DNA of 64,000 bases from a virus, in IMG/VR virus record IMGVR_UViG_3300028275_000006, positions 62,001 to 126,000 of that record; one strand, written 5' to 3'. The translations under genes were made by a program, and so were the position numbers. The notes under the pieces were generated by a model. That model did no database searches. It was not told the origin of the DNA and worked only from the letters and a program-made list of their open reading frames with translations. Below, piece after piece: positions 33,088-41,905 of this stretch (the first letter of the stretch is position 1; each line of letters starts with the position of its first letter).

Positions 33088-34096
33088 TCGCTTGTTTGTG
33101 TAGTGCAAACGAGGCTAGATTTTTAGCCTTGCTTTCGCACATAATATCAAACTGATCCCAAAAACTCAGTGCCCATTCGTTCACTGCTGTGTTCCAGTAG
33201 AAGTTCGAATGTGCTCTGAGTTTTGCTTTTTTGTGTCCACTTTCCATTAGTGAAAGTAGGGAGGGAGCGGAGTCTGTGGCATGGCCATTAAGATGCTCTT
33301 CCCGTGAAACACTATAATGTATGACAGGGCGCACACCACGCCAACTATCGATAATCCTTTTAACACGGTCGTCAGTTGCTTCAATATATTCTCCAGTATT
33401 AATCCAATGATGGTGTATGTCTAGCACCAAAGCGAGATCTTTGGCAAGTTCGAGGCTTGAGTCGATTCCCCAGGTGATTTCGTCATTTTCGATGGTGATG
33501 CAGTTTCTTGCTTCGGGGGAAAGTCTCGGGAGGGCACTTTTAATACCGGCTGGACCGGCTCTACCGGCGATGTGGACGTTGATCTTAAAGTCCTGAAATC
33601 TTTTACCATACCCCATCCATCTCGCCATATCCGCATGATACTCAAACTCCTCTATAGAACGCTGAACAATATCAGGATTGTCGCTTGCCAACACAGTAAA
33701 TTGACCAGGATGAAAACTGAGACGAACGTTGCGGGAACGAGCAATATCTCCCACTTCTGCAAAATGTTTTTGGGCGTATGTCTGCACATCATTTTCACGC
33801 CAAAACCAGCACCAAGTAGGCTCAGTGTAGACAGGAAGAATATCACTGCTAAGGCGTACCATACGTAAGTCATCATCTAATTGCCCTACCCTTTCTACTA
33901 ATAATTTAGTTGAGTTGATATTTTGTTCAAGCAAAGACCACAATTTTTCAACAGCCACATCTTTGGTTTGACGGTTAAGCCAAGCCACAGTTGTTGCTCC
34001 TGTATTGTATTTCTTACATTCATCTTTGGGTTTAATACCGTCTACTTGATCTGGACGGTCGATCCATTTACAGGCAAAGCCAATACGTTTGTTCAC
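33077..34096 (-). CDS. uvdE: UV damage endonuclease (UvdE/Uve1)
   Basis: 339 residues from a GTG at 34096 (M-NKRIGFACKWID), as in the family; the frame upstream belongs to the promoter and preceding gene. TIM-barrel metal-site blocks are seen: RLSFHPGQFTVLAS, INVHIAGRAG, ITIENDEITWG, LALVLDIHHHWIN and PVIHYSVSRE. It nicks DNA 5' to UV photoproducts, starting an excision pathway independent of UvrABC; useful to a sunlit-water phage. It ends 11 bp inside the histone-like gene on the other strand (convergent). Driven by a perfect sigma-70 promoter at 34125-34153. Confidence 0.93.
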   Translation of the reverse strand: MNKRIGFACKWIDRPDQVDGIKPKDECKKYNTGATTVAWLNRQTKDVAVEKLWSLLEQNINSTKLLVERVGQLDDDLRMVRLSSDILPVYTEPTWCWFWRENDVQTYAQKHFAEVGDIARSRNVRLSFHPGQFTVLASDNPDIVQRSIEEFEYHADMARWMGYGKRFQDFKINVHIAGRAGPAGIKSALPRLSPEARNCITIENDEITWGIDSSLELAKDLALVLDIHHHWINTGEYIEATDDRVKRIIDSWRGVRPVIHYSVSREEHLNGHATDSAPSLLSLMESGHKKAKLRAHSNFYWNTAVNEWALSFWDQFDIMCESKAKNLASFALHKQAITS

Positions 34097-34124
34097 AAAA
34101 CTCTCGATAAAGTTACGATAATAT

Positions 34125-34153
34125 ATTATAGCATCGTTACTGCCAGTTGTCAA
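34125..34153 (-). promoter_or_regulatory. Sigma-70 promoter for uvdE
   Basis: Minus strand TTGACA (34148-34153), 17 bp, TATAAT (34125-34130). It overlaps the end of the glycosyltransferase gene (stop 34137). Leader about 22 nt. Confidence 0.9.
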
Positions 34154-34832
34154 CAATGATTTGGTCCTGGACATCTTCGGGATTTGGTGTTCCGTGGAAC
34201 GCAATTACGCTACAATCCGGGTTCATAGACGGGCTACGCACCGTCTTAAACACGTTTTTACCCTGAACCCTAATCAACTCTTCCCGCTGTCTTATTTCCC
34301 ACTTGTAGCTCTGTATCCAAGTTTCAGGGAAAAATTTTATAATACTTTTGTGTGACTGCCAAATCCAATCTTGATCACCTGGGAACTTTTTGGTTAACGC
34401 TGGATTGTTTTCCAAATCGTCCCAAATATTGCTGAAATGGTTACTGGGCCAACGCAGTACAGCACTACCTAATTTTGGTGGCACACGTCTAAACACTCTG
34501 CCTACATCTTCCAAACCAACAAAATTTCCAGGCAGGTACGAAACCAATTTGTCTATATTACCTACAATAACCATATCCAAATCAAAGAACAAATTTACAT
34601 CACCGTCTGGAAAATGTCCTTGTTTAAAGATATATGGTTTCCACCACCAACCAGAAAACAGTCCTTTGGGCAAGGGTTTAATTTTAATTGCAGGATTTAA
34701 GTTTGTAGGATCTTCAGTAAAGCAATAAAAATCAAAAGGCACAGTTAAGTGCCTTGAGACCATATTGTAAAGTTTGTTTACATATTCCGGACCGTACTTT
34801 GTACCGTGTTTTAAACTAATGACGTTTAGCAT
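34137..34832 (-). CDS. Glycosyltransferase (GT-A type, DxD)
   Basis: 231 residues. MLNVISLKHGTKYGPEYVNKL and FYCFTEDP open a GT-A fold; NLFFDLDMVIVGNID (about 81-95) carries the DxD metal/sugar-nucleotide motif, GDQDWIWQSH (about 151) is the acceptor-side block and SVIAFHGTPNPED the C-terminal His block seen in GT8-like families. Phage glycosyltransferases modify phage DNA bases or host surface glycans; nothing here tells which. It overlaps the upstream small membrane gene by 1 bp (TAATG). Confidence 0.75.
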   Translation of the reverse strand: MLNVISLKHGTKYGPEYVNKLYNMVSRHLTVPFDFYCFTEDPTNLNPAIKIKPLPKGLFSGWWWKPYIFKQGHFPDGDVNLFFDLDMVIVGNIDKLVSYLPGNFVGLEDVGRVFRRVPPKLGSAVLRWPSNHFSNIWDDLENNPALTKKFPGDQDWIWQSHKSIIKFFPETWIQSYKWEIRQREELIRVQGKNVFKTVRSPSMNPDCSVIAFHGTPNPEDVQDQIIVDNWQ

Positions 34833-34993
34833 TACCAGTGCCTTATTACACCCGCTACAATGAATATGTTAGTTATTATATAAGTCAATACAATAACAGT
34901 TCGAATCAATGCAATCCTGTCCGCTTCTTGTTTGGTAACACCGGCTTTCTCTCCTAGTGCCTTGGCCCATAGTCTCCAAAACTTACGTACCAT
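34832..34993 (-). CDS. Small single-TM conserved phage protein
   Basis: 53 residues, easily missed because of length. MVRKFWRLWAKALGEKAGV, then TKQEADRIALIRT, then a transmembrane stretch VIVLTYIITNIFIVAGVI. Its ATG lies inside the last codons of the QueD-like gene (overlap 11 bp) and its stop overlaps the glycosyltransferase start (TAATG), which strongly supports translation. Similar tiny RLWAKALGEKA proteins occur in T4-like cyanophages. Likely inner-membrane protein of unknown function. Confidence 0.75.
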   Translation of the reverse strand: MVRKFWRLWAKALGEKAGVTKQEADRIALIRTVIVLTYIITNIFIVAGVIRHW

Positions 34994-35540
34994 CTTTATA
35001 AAAAACACTACGACTCTTAGGAGTTTCCCACCATTCGATGCTGTGAACTTTGACGCCTAATTTTTTCATTTTGACATCAACTAATTCTGCCATCCAACTA
35101 CTTAGGTGTTCCGATGTTGGAACAAAGTCTACTACCATAAATCCTTCGTAGTATTCTTGTTCAGGACCAGACATATTAGCATAATAGATTGGATGAATAT
35201 GCCAACCTGCAACGTATTCGGTTTCTGGAACATACACTGGAATTAGCTCGACTTTTTCTCCCAGCATCTTAGTAAACAGCGGATCGTTTTTATCAATAAT
35301 AAATTGATGATCAATATAAGTGTTGATCCATTTCTTTAGCCATTCTAAATGTCTAAAGTCAGTGACCATTCCAGTTTTATCTAATCCGTCGCCTGTTAAA
35401 TGAACCTGCATTTTACCTTCGTGTCCATGTAAATGTCTGCAAGCACATTTCAAGTCTGCCGCATATTCGCCGTTTAGTGTTTGTGTATGAACACGATGTC
35501 CATAACAAAATTCAAATGTTTTATCAATGATCCAAGTCAT
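34983..35540 (-). CDS. queD: QueD-like 6-carboxy/6-pyruvoyl-tetrahydropterin synthase
   Basis: 185 residues. The zinc site is formed by His in FCYGHRVH and CRHLHGHEG; MVTDFRHLEWLKKW, IDHQFIIDKND and FVPTSEHLSSW are the other family blocks, and IEWWETPKSRSVFY closes the fold. It makes 6-carboxy-tetrahydropterin, a precursor of preQ0, used for queuosine tRNA or 7-deazaguanine DNA modification. The partner genes (folE, queE, queC) are not in this window. Slightly longer than bacterial QueD (about 120) because of an insertion around residues 95-130. Confidence 0.88.
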   Translation of the reverse strand: MTWIIDKTFEFCYGHRVHTQTLNGEYAADLKCACRHLHGHEGKMQVHLTGDGLDKTGMVTDFRHLEWLKKWINTYIDHQFIIDKNDPLFTKMLGEKVELIPVYVPETEYVAGWHIHPIYYANMSGPEQEYYEGFMVVDFVPTSEHLSSWMAELVDVKMKKLGVKVHSIEWWETPKSRSVFYKDGT

Positions 35541-35618
35541 CTCTTGCCCTTTTTAAGTTAAGTTTGATGACACGCAGAGTATTTAAAGAGGGGTGAGCGT
35601 CTAGTCCTCTATTGATAC

Positions 35619-35647
35619 AGTATATAGGTATTACATTATACTGTCAA
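35619..35647 (-). promoter_or_regulatory. Sigma-70 promoter for queD operon
   Basis: Minus strand TTGACA (35642-35647), 17 bp, TATACT (35619-35624), on the stop of the upstream gene (35631). The leader is about 70 nt. Confidence 0.8.
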
Positions 35648-36206
35648 TAGTTTTGAATTTAACATTTGCCAAAAGCCAACTACTGGGCATCTGCCATTCT
35701 GTATTGTTAAAAACTACAAAGTACTTATCGGGGAAACATTCAAACACGCGAGCAATCTGGTATATCCAATACCTTGGATCCACTGCGGGTTTAGTAGCAT
35801 CTGCATAGTTAGCAGTATCTTTGTAAATGTTATTGACAAACTGTGTTGGGCTGTGTAGATCAAAACCAAATAAGTTTACATGGTCGTCTAGCATAGCGGC
35901 TAACAAAACAGCATACGGACCACTGCCCCATTGAAAAGGCTCGTCAGGTCTAGTAGTGCCCTGGTAAGGCAAGTCTGGTAATATTTTTACAGGATTGTTT
36001 TTGTAGAAGTGTGCCCAATCTTTTCTAGTATAGATTGTGCCAGCAAAGTGGCTATCCAGTGCTTCTTGTACCATACGTCTGTCTACACAGACTAAATGGT
36101 CGACTGAGTAGTCTCTATGTATGGCGTTACAGCCAACTTTAGTTTCTGTAAGTGAATTTAAATCTAAATGTTTTCTGGATTCGCCGTTGCCAAATACAGA
36201 TATCAT
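35631..36206 (-). CDS. Rossmann-like protein of the DUF115/MptE or motility-glycosyltransferase type
   Basis: 191 residues from the ATG at 36206 (MISVFGNGESRKHLDLNSL), which overlaps the fibre stop as ATGA. FGNGESRKHLD is a nucleotide-binding-like glycine turn; TKVGCNAIHRDYSVDHLVCVD and NLFGFDLHSPTQFVNNIYK match the DUF115/6-hydroxymethylpterin-pyrophosphokinase-like group (GNGPSL...GVN...D...D). In phages these often lie beside fibre or glycan genes. Substrate unknown; could modify surface sugars. Confidence 0.6.
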   Translation of the reverse strand: MISVFGNGESRKHLDLNSLTETKVGCNAIHRDYSVDHLVCVDRRMVQEALDSHFAGTIYTRKDWAHFYKNNPVKILPDLPYQGTTRPDEPFQWGSGPYAVLLAAMLDDHVNLFGFDLHSPTQFVNNIYKDTANYADATKPAVDPRYWIYQIARVFECFPDKYFVVFNNTEWQMPSSWLLANVKFKTIDSIM

Positions 36207-37816
36207 CTTCCGCCAATATAACCGAACGGCTCCCAAGTACCAGGAGTACCGCTCATTACGCAGATCCATCCAACGTAACTAGTTCTTACTGGACTGCTAT
36301 TCCAAATGATATCGCCTTTGTTCCAGGCTTTTTCTGTAGGAGCACCTACGCCGTGTGCAAAGCGTTTACCATTGATAACCATCATTCCGTCTACGCTGAA
36401 TGCCGCATCTTCTTGTGGGTTGGTAATGTTTACACTTAGTTGTCCATAGATGTTTACATTTCTAGTTGTATTATTTTTGTCACCGATACGGATACTGCCA
36501 GCGTTATCTACTTCAAAGTCTTCGCCAATGCCAAACTTATCTGCTGTAATACCACTGCTGGATAATCTTAATGTGCCCGAGCCGTCTTTGATTGTTACAG
36601 AATTGTTAATTGTAACTACGCTGTCTTGTACAGTAATGCTGTCTGACAAGTTTACTGTTCCAGCAACATCTAATGATGTCAGTGTGCCTAAACGAGTAAG
36701 ACTAGAGTTAACAACGCTAACTCCTAGGTCAGTTCTGTTTAATACACTCTTACCGTCGATCCAGAATTCTTTGTTAATTGCTAATTCAAGACTTTCTGAA
36801 GAATAGATTCTGTCAGGGTTTGGAAGCATAATAAACTGACGTGTACCACCTTCGCCCTTCCATTGCATACCCTTGCCAAAAATACTGTTATCCTTACTGG
36901 CTATAAATTCTATTGGACTAGTTTTTTCGATTCTGATGTCAGATACAATGCTGTCTACTTCTAATCTGCCGTGAACTTTGACTATTGCGCCTTTGCTCTT
37001 AGCATTGCCAAACTCTGTAGTGTTTCCTGATACTGTAATACGTCTTGTGTTATCGGTAACAATACTGAAACTGTTACTGCCCCAAGTACCTACAAAACCC
37101 ACTGAGTCTTGATCCGCACCTAAAATTACTTCTACATTATTGTCAACGGCACTGATAACTGCGTTTGGTTCTTCTGTATTGACACCTAGTCTTCCTAGGG
37201 CATTAACAAAAACTGTGTCACCTAGGTTTGTTTCGCCTGTAACACGTAGTTCTTCTAAAGGACCCACTGTGCGTAGGTTACTGTCACGTACTGAATTACC
37301 TAATCTTGTGCGCTCTAAAACATCTGTGCCTTCAATTTGATACTTAGAACCTTTGTATAAATCAATAGATTCTGTGCTGAAAATTCTTTTTGGGTTTGCT
37401 TTAAAAACAAACTGATAACTTACATCTGGGCTGTCCCATTGCAAGCCTTTACCATCTAAATCGCTGAGTTGTCTGCTGGCAAAAGAAATGGATTTTGTAA
37501 ATGATTCTAGGCTTTGTTCTGAAATAACATTCTTAACTAACAGCGTATCTGCTTCTAATTTGCCGTTAACTTTTAAGTTAGCAAATTCGCTAGTACCTGC
37601 GGCAACAATTTTTCCAGCGCCAAGAACGCCTTCTACGTGAATGTTTCCGCTAATTCTGTCAGCACTTAATACGCCAACCTGTACACCTTTATCTGTAACA
37701 ATCATCTGCTCACGTGTAGCAGTATCAGAAATGCCCTTAGATAGTGTGCCACCGTTAGCGGCTGATTTTAGTGCGTCACCTAAATCTTGAAGAATTTTGT
37801 CGATGTTTGAGCTCAT
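36203..37816 (-). CDS. Fibre-like virion protein
   Basis: 537 residues from the ATG at 37816 (MSSNIDKILQDLGDALKSA), placed just behind a TATAAATAC late promoter. Two long related segments are visible: FASRQLSDLDGKGLQWDSPDVSY...IFSTESIDLYKGSKYQI and FIASKDNSIFGKGMQWKGEGGTR...IYSSESLELAINKEFWI, each followed by a 'VLxRTxLGxSVxxSxLxxxGxL' turn, so the shaft contains an internal duplication. The C-terminus (KAWNKGDIIWNSSPVRTSYVGWICV) is a small domain common at fibre tips. Probable tail fibre. Confidence 0.75.
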   Translation of the reverse strand: MSSNIDKILQDLGDALKSAANGGTLSKGISDTATREQMIVTDKGVQVGVLSADRISGNIHVEGVLGAGKIVAAGTSEFANLKVNGKLEADTLLVKNVISEQSLESFTKSISFASRQLSDLDGKGLQWDSPDVSYQFVFKANPKRIFSTESIDLYKGSKYQIEGTDVLERTRLGNSVRDSNLRTVGPLEELRVTGETNLGDTVFVNALGRLGVNTEEPNAVISAVDNNVEVILGADQDSVGFVGTWGSNSFSIVTDNTRRITVSGNTTEFGNAKSKGAIVKVHGRLEVDSIVSDIRIEKTSPIEFIASKDNSIFGKGMQWKGEGGTRQFIMLPNPDRIYSSESLELAINKEFWIDGKSVLNRTDLGVSVVNSSLTRLGTLTSLDVAGTVNLSDSITVQDSVVTINNSVTIKDGSGTLRLSSSGITADKFGIGEDFEVDNAGSIRIGDKNNTTRNVNIYGQLSVNITNPQEDAAFSVDGMMVINGKRFAHGVGAPTEKAWNKGDIIWNSSPVRTSYVGWICVMSGTPGTWEPFGYIGGR

Positions 37817-37822
37817 AGTGTA

Positions 37823-37831
37823 GTATTTATA
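37823..37831 (-). promoter_or_regulatory. Late promoter (TATAAATAC), leftward
   Basis: Exact TATAAATA on the minus strand, 7 nt upstream of the ATG at 37816; back-to-back with a rightward late box at 37847-37854. Confidence 0.75.
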
Positions 37832-37846
37832 TAGAATCCAACATAG

Positions 37847-37854
37847 CATAAATA
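37847..37854 (+). promoter_or_regulatory. Late promoter (CATAAATA), rightward
   Basis: CATAAATA on the plus strand, 25 nt upstream of the ATG at 37880, divergent from the leftward late promoter only 15 bp away. Confidence 0.65.
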
Positions 37855-37879
37855 TTGGTAACACAGGAATATACCTAAA

Positions 37880-39814
37880 ATGCCAGCAGCCTTTTACGAT
37901 TTTTTTAGAAAAATAAGATTTAGACCCAGCGAAAGCGTTACAACTATCCCCAACGCAATTACTGTAGATACTGAAATTGAAGCAGACAGCGTCACGGATA
38001 CTGCTACCATTGTTGCTGGGCAGAATATTGCATTTAGCATTGAGGATAGTTCCACAGCAACGCCTGGACAGACAACTGATACCATTACAATTCATGGTCC
38101 AGATTATCAAACTTATGTACCGTTAGGCACAACAAAGTTACGTTTAGAGCGCGACCTAGGCGCAGAGACTAGCGATATCGAATTATATCCAGATCCACTA
38201 AGTCCAATTCTTATTACTAGAACTGGCGCAAATCAGATTACAATTGGTTCTAACAGTCCTAGTTTACCATTTAGCCAAGAACAAATTGAAGATTTATCTG
38301 CTTCACTTTTGACTAACGGAACACATACAGAGTTAACAGTTACCTATCAGGATTCCGTTACTTTGCCATCGACATTTGCTCAAAATGCAACTAGCGGCTC
38401 GGGCATTAATGCTGTATTCAATATTTCAATTATTAACAATACCTATGTGGCCAGCGTTAGCAATGGTGGTACTGGTTTTGCCGCAGGTAATACCGTAACA
38501 GTCTATGGAACTAATTTCCCAGGCGGATTGAATCCGGCCAACAATGTAACAATTACTGTAGGCTCTGTTGATGGTAGCGGAACAATTTTAACTATTACTT
38601 CTGCAACAGGAACTCCAATAGCATCAGATAACATAGATTTGGCTGTTACATCTACACTACAAAATGTTACAAGCCGCGGTGCAACAACTACATCAGCAAT
38701 TACGATTAGTAATGCTACAGGCAGTAGTAATACATCTACTGGCGCATTAAAATTAACCGCCGGCGGCCTTGCTGTATTTGAAAATGCTAACATTGGTGGG
38801 TATGTAAAAGCAACAACATTTGAAAGTACTCAGACAACTGGTACTGCTCCATTTACTGTGGCTAGCACTACCGCTGTGGCAAATTTACAAGCCGCCACTG
38901 CAAGTAAATGGCATACTGCTCGTACAGTTACATTCACAGGCGATGTAACAGGTTCATTCAGCATCGATGGATCGGCAGATGTTACTAGCGTAGCATTAAC
39001 AGTTGGCAGTGATACAGTTGCACTTGGTACAGATACTACAGGTAACTATGTTGCTACAGCCGGAGTAAGCGGTAACGGTCTATCAGGAAGTTCGAGTTCA
39101 GAAGGTGGAACATTTACAGTTAGTTCAAATGCTACTGCAAACAACACAGCATCAACTATTGTATTCCGTGATACTAACGGCGACTTTAGTGCAGGCACAA
39201 TTACAGCCACAGCGTTTACAGGACCAGCAAGTCAGGTAGCATTAACAGCAACATCGACTAATGCCGCACACTATCTAACATTTGTCGATACAACCACAGG
39301 TAACGAAAATATTAGAACTGATGTAGACTTAGCCTACAATCCTAGCACAAATGTTCTTACAGCAGGGACATTCAGTGGTATTATCAGTGGTAGTACAGTC
39401 AGTGCAAGTAGTACACTTAGCATTGGCACTAGCACAATTGAAACGGTTTCAGTTAACCCAGCGGCACTTACTGGCGCAACAACATTAGATTGCAAAACAA
39501 ATAGTGTGTTTTACTATTCCTCTAATGCAGCCGCAAACTGGACACTGAACTTCCGTGGTGACGGAAGTACAACAATGAATACATTCTTAACCACAGGACA
39601 GAGTGTAACAGTAGTATTGCTAGCCACACAAGGCGGCACAGCATACTATCCAACAGCGTTTACTGTCGATGGATCTGCCGTTACTCCTAAATGGTTAGGC
39701 GGTGCCGCACCGACAGGCGGTAATGCTAGTAGCATTGACTCATATTCATTTACAATTATTAAAACAGCCGCAAGTACATATACAATTATTGCTAGTCAGG
39801 CTAGATTTGCTTAA
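37880..39814 (+). CDS. Fibre-like virion protein
   Basis: 644 residues. The N-terminus MPAAFYDFFRKIRFRPSESV is followed by repetitive Thr/Ser/Gly/Ala-rich beta-structure, e.g. ITVDTEIEADSVTDTATIV, TFTGDVTGSFSIDGSADVT and SNATANNTASTIVFRDTNG, typical of marine myovirus fibres; the latter sections resemble the shaft of the giant fibre protein at 23207-32485. The C-terminal domain (WTLNFRGDGSTTMNTFLTTG onwards) resembles a small beta domain seen on cyanophage fibres. It is one of two plus-strand fibre genes transcribed away from the leftward fibre. Confidence 0.75.
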   Translation: MPAAFYDFFRKIRFRPSESVTTIPNAITVDTEIEADSVTDTATIVAGQNIAFSIEDSSTATPGQTTDTITIHGPDYQTYVPLGTTKLRLERDLGAETSDIELYPDPLSPILITRTGANQITIGSNSPSLPFSQEQIEDLSASLLTNGTHTELTVTYQDSVTLPSTFAQNATSGSGINAVFNISIINNTYVASVSNGGTGFAAGNTVTVYGTNFPGGLNPANNVTITVGSVDGSGTILTITSATGTPIASDNIDLAVTSTLQNVTSRGATTTSAITISNATGSSNTSTGALKLTAGGLAVFENANIGGYVKATTFESTQTTGTAPFTVASTTAVANLQAATASKWHTARTVTFTGDVTGSFSIDGSADVTSVALTVGSDTVALGTDTTGNYVATAGVSGNGLSGSSSSEGGTFTVSSNATANNTASTIVFRDTNGDFSAGTITATAFTGPASQVALTATSTNAAHYLTFVDTTTGNENIRTDVDLAYNPSTNVLTAGTFSGIISGSTVSASSTLSIGTSTIETVSVNPAALTGATTLDCKTNSVFYYSSNAAANWTLNFRGDGSTTMNTFLTTGQSVTVVLLATQGGTAYYPTAFTVDGSAVTPKWLGGAAPTGGNASSIDSYSFTIIKTAASTYTIIASQARFA

Positions 39815-39823
39815 GGTTTAACA

Positions 39824-41905
39824 ATGCCATTATTAACTACATTAGGTAGCGCAGGCGTACAATCATATGGAACTTCTGGAATACAGCCGGGAGGAAGTTT
39901 GTACTTTGTTGGCGGCAGTCAGTACTTAACATTTTCGGGAACTAGTTTAACCTACGGTACGGCAAACTTTACCATAGAGTTTTGGTGGAAACCAATTACT
40001 AATTTGACTGGTATTAAAGTTTTATATGCTCAATGGTTTGGTAACAATAATTATCTTTGGATTTATCAACGTGATGGCCAAATTGTATTTGCCACAGTAG
40101 GCGGCGCCATTCGAGCATTTGGTGGAACATTGACATTAAACACTTGGAATCATATTGCTTTAGTTCGAAACAGTGGTAGTGCTAGATTGTTCGTAAACGG
40201 TGTAGCCTATGCTTCTGCAACCTGTACTAATAACTATGCTACTAATACAACATATAATCCGTGTGTGGGGCAATGGTATCCGGGCAATAGTACTTACCCA
40301 GCATTGGGTTACTTAACCAATTTAAGAATTTCTAAGAGTGCGTTATACACTACAGGATTTACTCCTAGCAAAGTTCCTTTTACTAGAACAAGTCAGGGTG
40401 CAACCGCATCTCTATTATTAAATGTAAAATCTAGTGGAACATTTACTACTGATAGTTCAGCCAATGCGATAGCAGTGACAAACAATCTTGTAACATATAT
40501 TGCTGAATCTCCATATACTGAAAATTATGTAACGCCGCCAACAGTAACAGTAGTATCTGCTACAGTAACTCCATCTACTCTTACAGGCAGCGAGGGTAGT
40601 GCAATTACGTTTACTATTGCTGGAACAAACGTTACAGATGGAACATACTACTATACAATTGAACAAGCATCCGGTAGTACAGCAATTACTACATCTGATT
40701 TTACCTCTGCATCCTTGTCTGGTACATTTACAATGACCAGCAATAGCGGATCATTTAATATAACACCTGCAAAGGATTTATTTACAGAAGGTACCGAAAC
40801 GTTTTCTGTTGCAGTAAGACAAACATCGATTACAGGAACAATTATTGGCGCCAGTGATGAAATAACTATAACAGATATTTCTATTACACCAACATTAACA
40901 CCTGACGCGGCAACTGTAAACGAAGGAAGTAGTGTATCGTTCACCGCAGCCAATGTTGGCCCAGACGGAACATACTACTGGACAACATCTGGTATTAGTG
41001 CAGGCGATGTAACTGCTACTAGCGGCTCATTTACAATAAGCGGTAGTACTGGTGGAATAGAAAACGGCACGGGCACATTTAGCATCACTACGTCTTCGGA
41101 TAGAACAACCGAAGGATCTGAAACTATGAACGTACAAGTTCGAAGTGGCAGTACTAGCGGAACTATTATTGTATCAACTAGTGTAACGATACTTGATACC
41201 TCATTGACACCATTTACTTCATTTACTGCCAATAGTACTATTGCAGAAATGGCAGGCAACATATCCGGGTATGCTACATCGACTACATTACAAGTAGGAA
41301 ACCTTGGGCCTGCTGGAACATATTATTATACATTTAATAACGTATCTGGAACACTATTGACCACAGATATTTCTACAGGAAGTCTATCAGGATCTTTCAC
41401 AACAACTTCATTAAATCAAACAACTACATTAACTATCGGTGCGGCCTCTGATACTGTAGCAGAAACTAATAGTGTCCAAGTGTTTACAGTTCAAATTAGA
41501 GAAGGTTCTATATCAGGAACAGTATTAGTAACTAGTGGACAGATAATATTATACGATTCATCGATGACAATTTCTGCAGTTTCTCCGAACCCTGCTAGTG
41601 AAGGTAACGGATTAAACATTACAGTAACTACACCATTATCGTCTCCTAACGGAATGGTTCAAGGAACATATTGGTTAACATTTGAAAGCACCAGCTCTGC
41701 TGTAGCCGCAGACGTTAGCGGACTACCGTATTCGTTTAATATTACCAGCCAAGGAAACTATTTTATTAACGGTATAGTTTCTATTCGTGCCACGGACGGA
41801 GCAGAAGCCGCAGAAACATTTAGAATTGGTGTGAGACAAGGGTCCACTACCGGAACCCTTGTTGGACTAAGTCCTGTGATTACAATTAACGCTAGTGCTA
41901 CTTAA
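39824..41905 (+). CDS. LamG/concanavalin-like plus Calx-beta repeat fibre, candidate receptor-binding protein
   Basis: 693 residues. About 25-195 is a LamG/jellyroll domain (SLYFVGGSQYLTFSGTSLTYG, FTIEFWWKP, WNHIALVRNSGSARLFVNG, YLTNLRISKSALY). From about 245 follow four Calx-beta-like repeats, each with an (N)EGSxxxFT strand, a DGTYYYT/GTYYWT strand and a TEGxETFxVxVRxGSxxGT strand. LamG domains bind glycans; Calx-beta domains bind calcium and build adhesins. Ten bp after the preceding fibre gene; its stop overlaps that of the convergent gene. Probable receptor-binding fibre. Confidence 0.75.
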   Translation: MPLLTTLGSAGVQSYGTSGIQPGGSLYFVGGSQYLTFSGTSLTYGTANFTIEFWWKPITNLTGIKVLYAQWFGNNNYLWIYQRDGQIVFATVGGAIRAFGGTLTLNTWNHIALVRNSGSARLFVNGVAYASATCTNNYATNTTYNPCVGQWYPGNSTYPALGYLTNLRISKSALYTTGFTPSKVPFTRTSQGATASLLLNVKSSGTFTTDSSANAIAVTNNLVTYIAESPYTENYVTPPTVTVVSATVTPSTLTGSEGSAITFTIAGTNVTDGTYYYTIEQASGSTAITTSDFTSASLSGTFTMTSNSGSFNITPAKDLFTEGTETFSVAVRQTSITGTIIGASDEITITDISITPTLTPDAATVNEGSSVSFTAANVGPDGTYYWTTSGISAGDVTATSGSFTISGSTGGIENGTGTFSITTSSDRTTEGSETMNVQVRSGSTSGTIIVSTSVTILDTSLTPFTSFTANSTIAEMAGNISGYATSTTLQVGNLGPAGTYYYTFNNVSGTLLTTDISTGSLSGSFTTTSLNQTTTLTIGAASDTVAETNSVQVFTVQIREGSISGTVLVTSGQIILYDSSMTISAVSPNPASEGNGLNITVTTPLSSPNGMVQGTYWLTFESTSSAVAADVSGLPYSFNITSQGNYFINGIVSIRATDGAEAAETFRIGVRQGSTTGTLVGLSPVITINASAT

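Noticed and set aside
36207-36269. Longer start of the DUF115-like protein
   Set aside because: The extension lies in the coding region of the fibre gene; the ATG at 36206 overlaps the fibre stop as ATGA and starts the conserved sequence.
37817-38110. Extended N-terminus (98 residues) of the leftward fibre
   Set aside because: It would run through the late promoters and into the divergent fibre gene; composition is not fibre-like.
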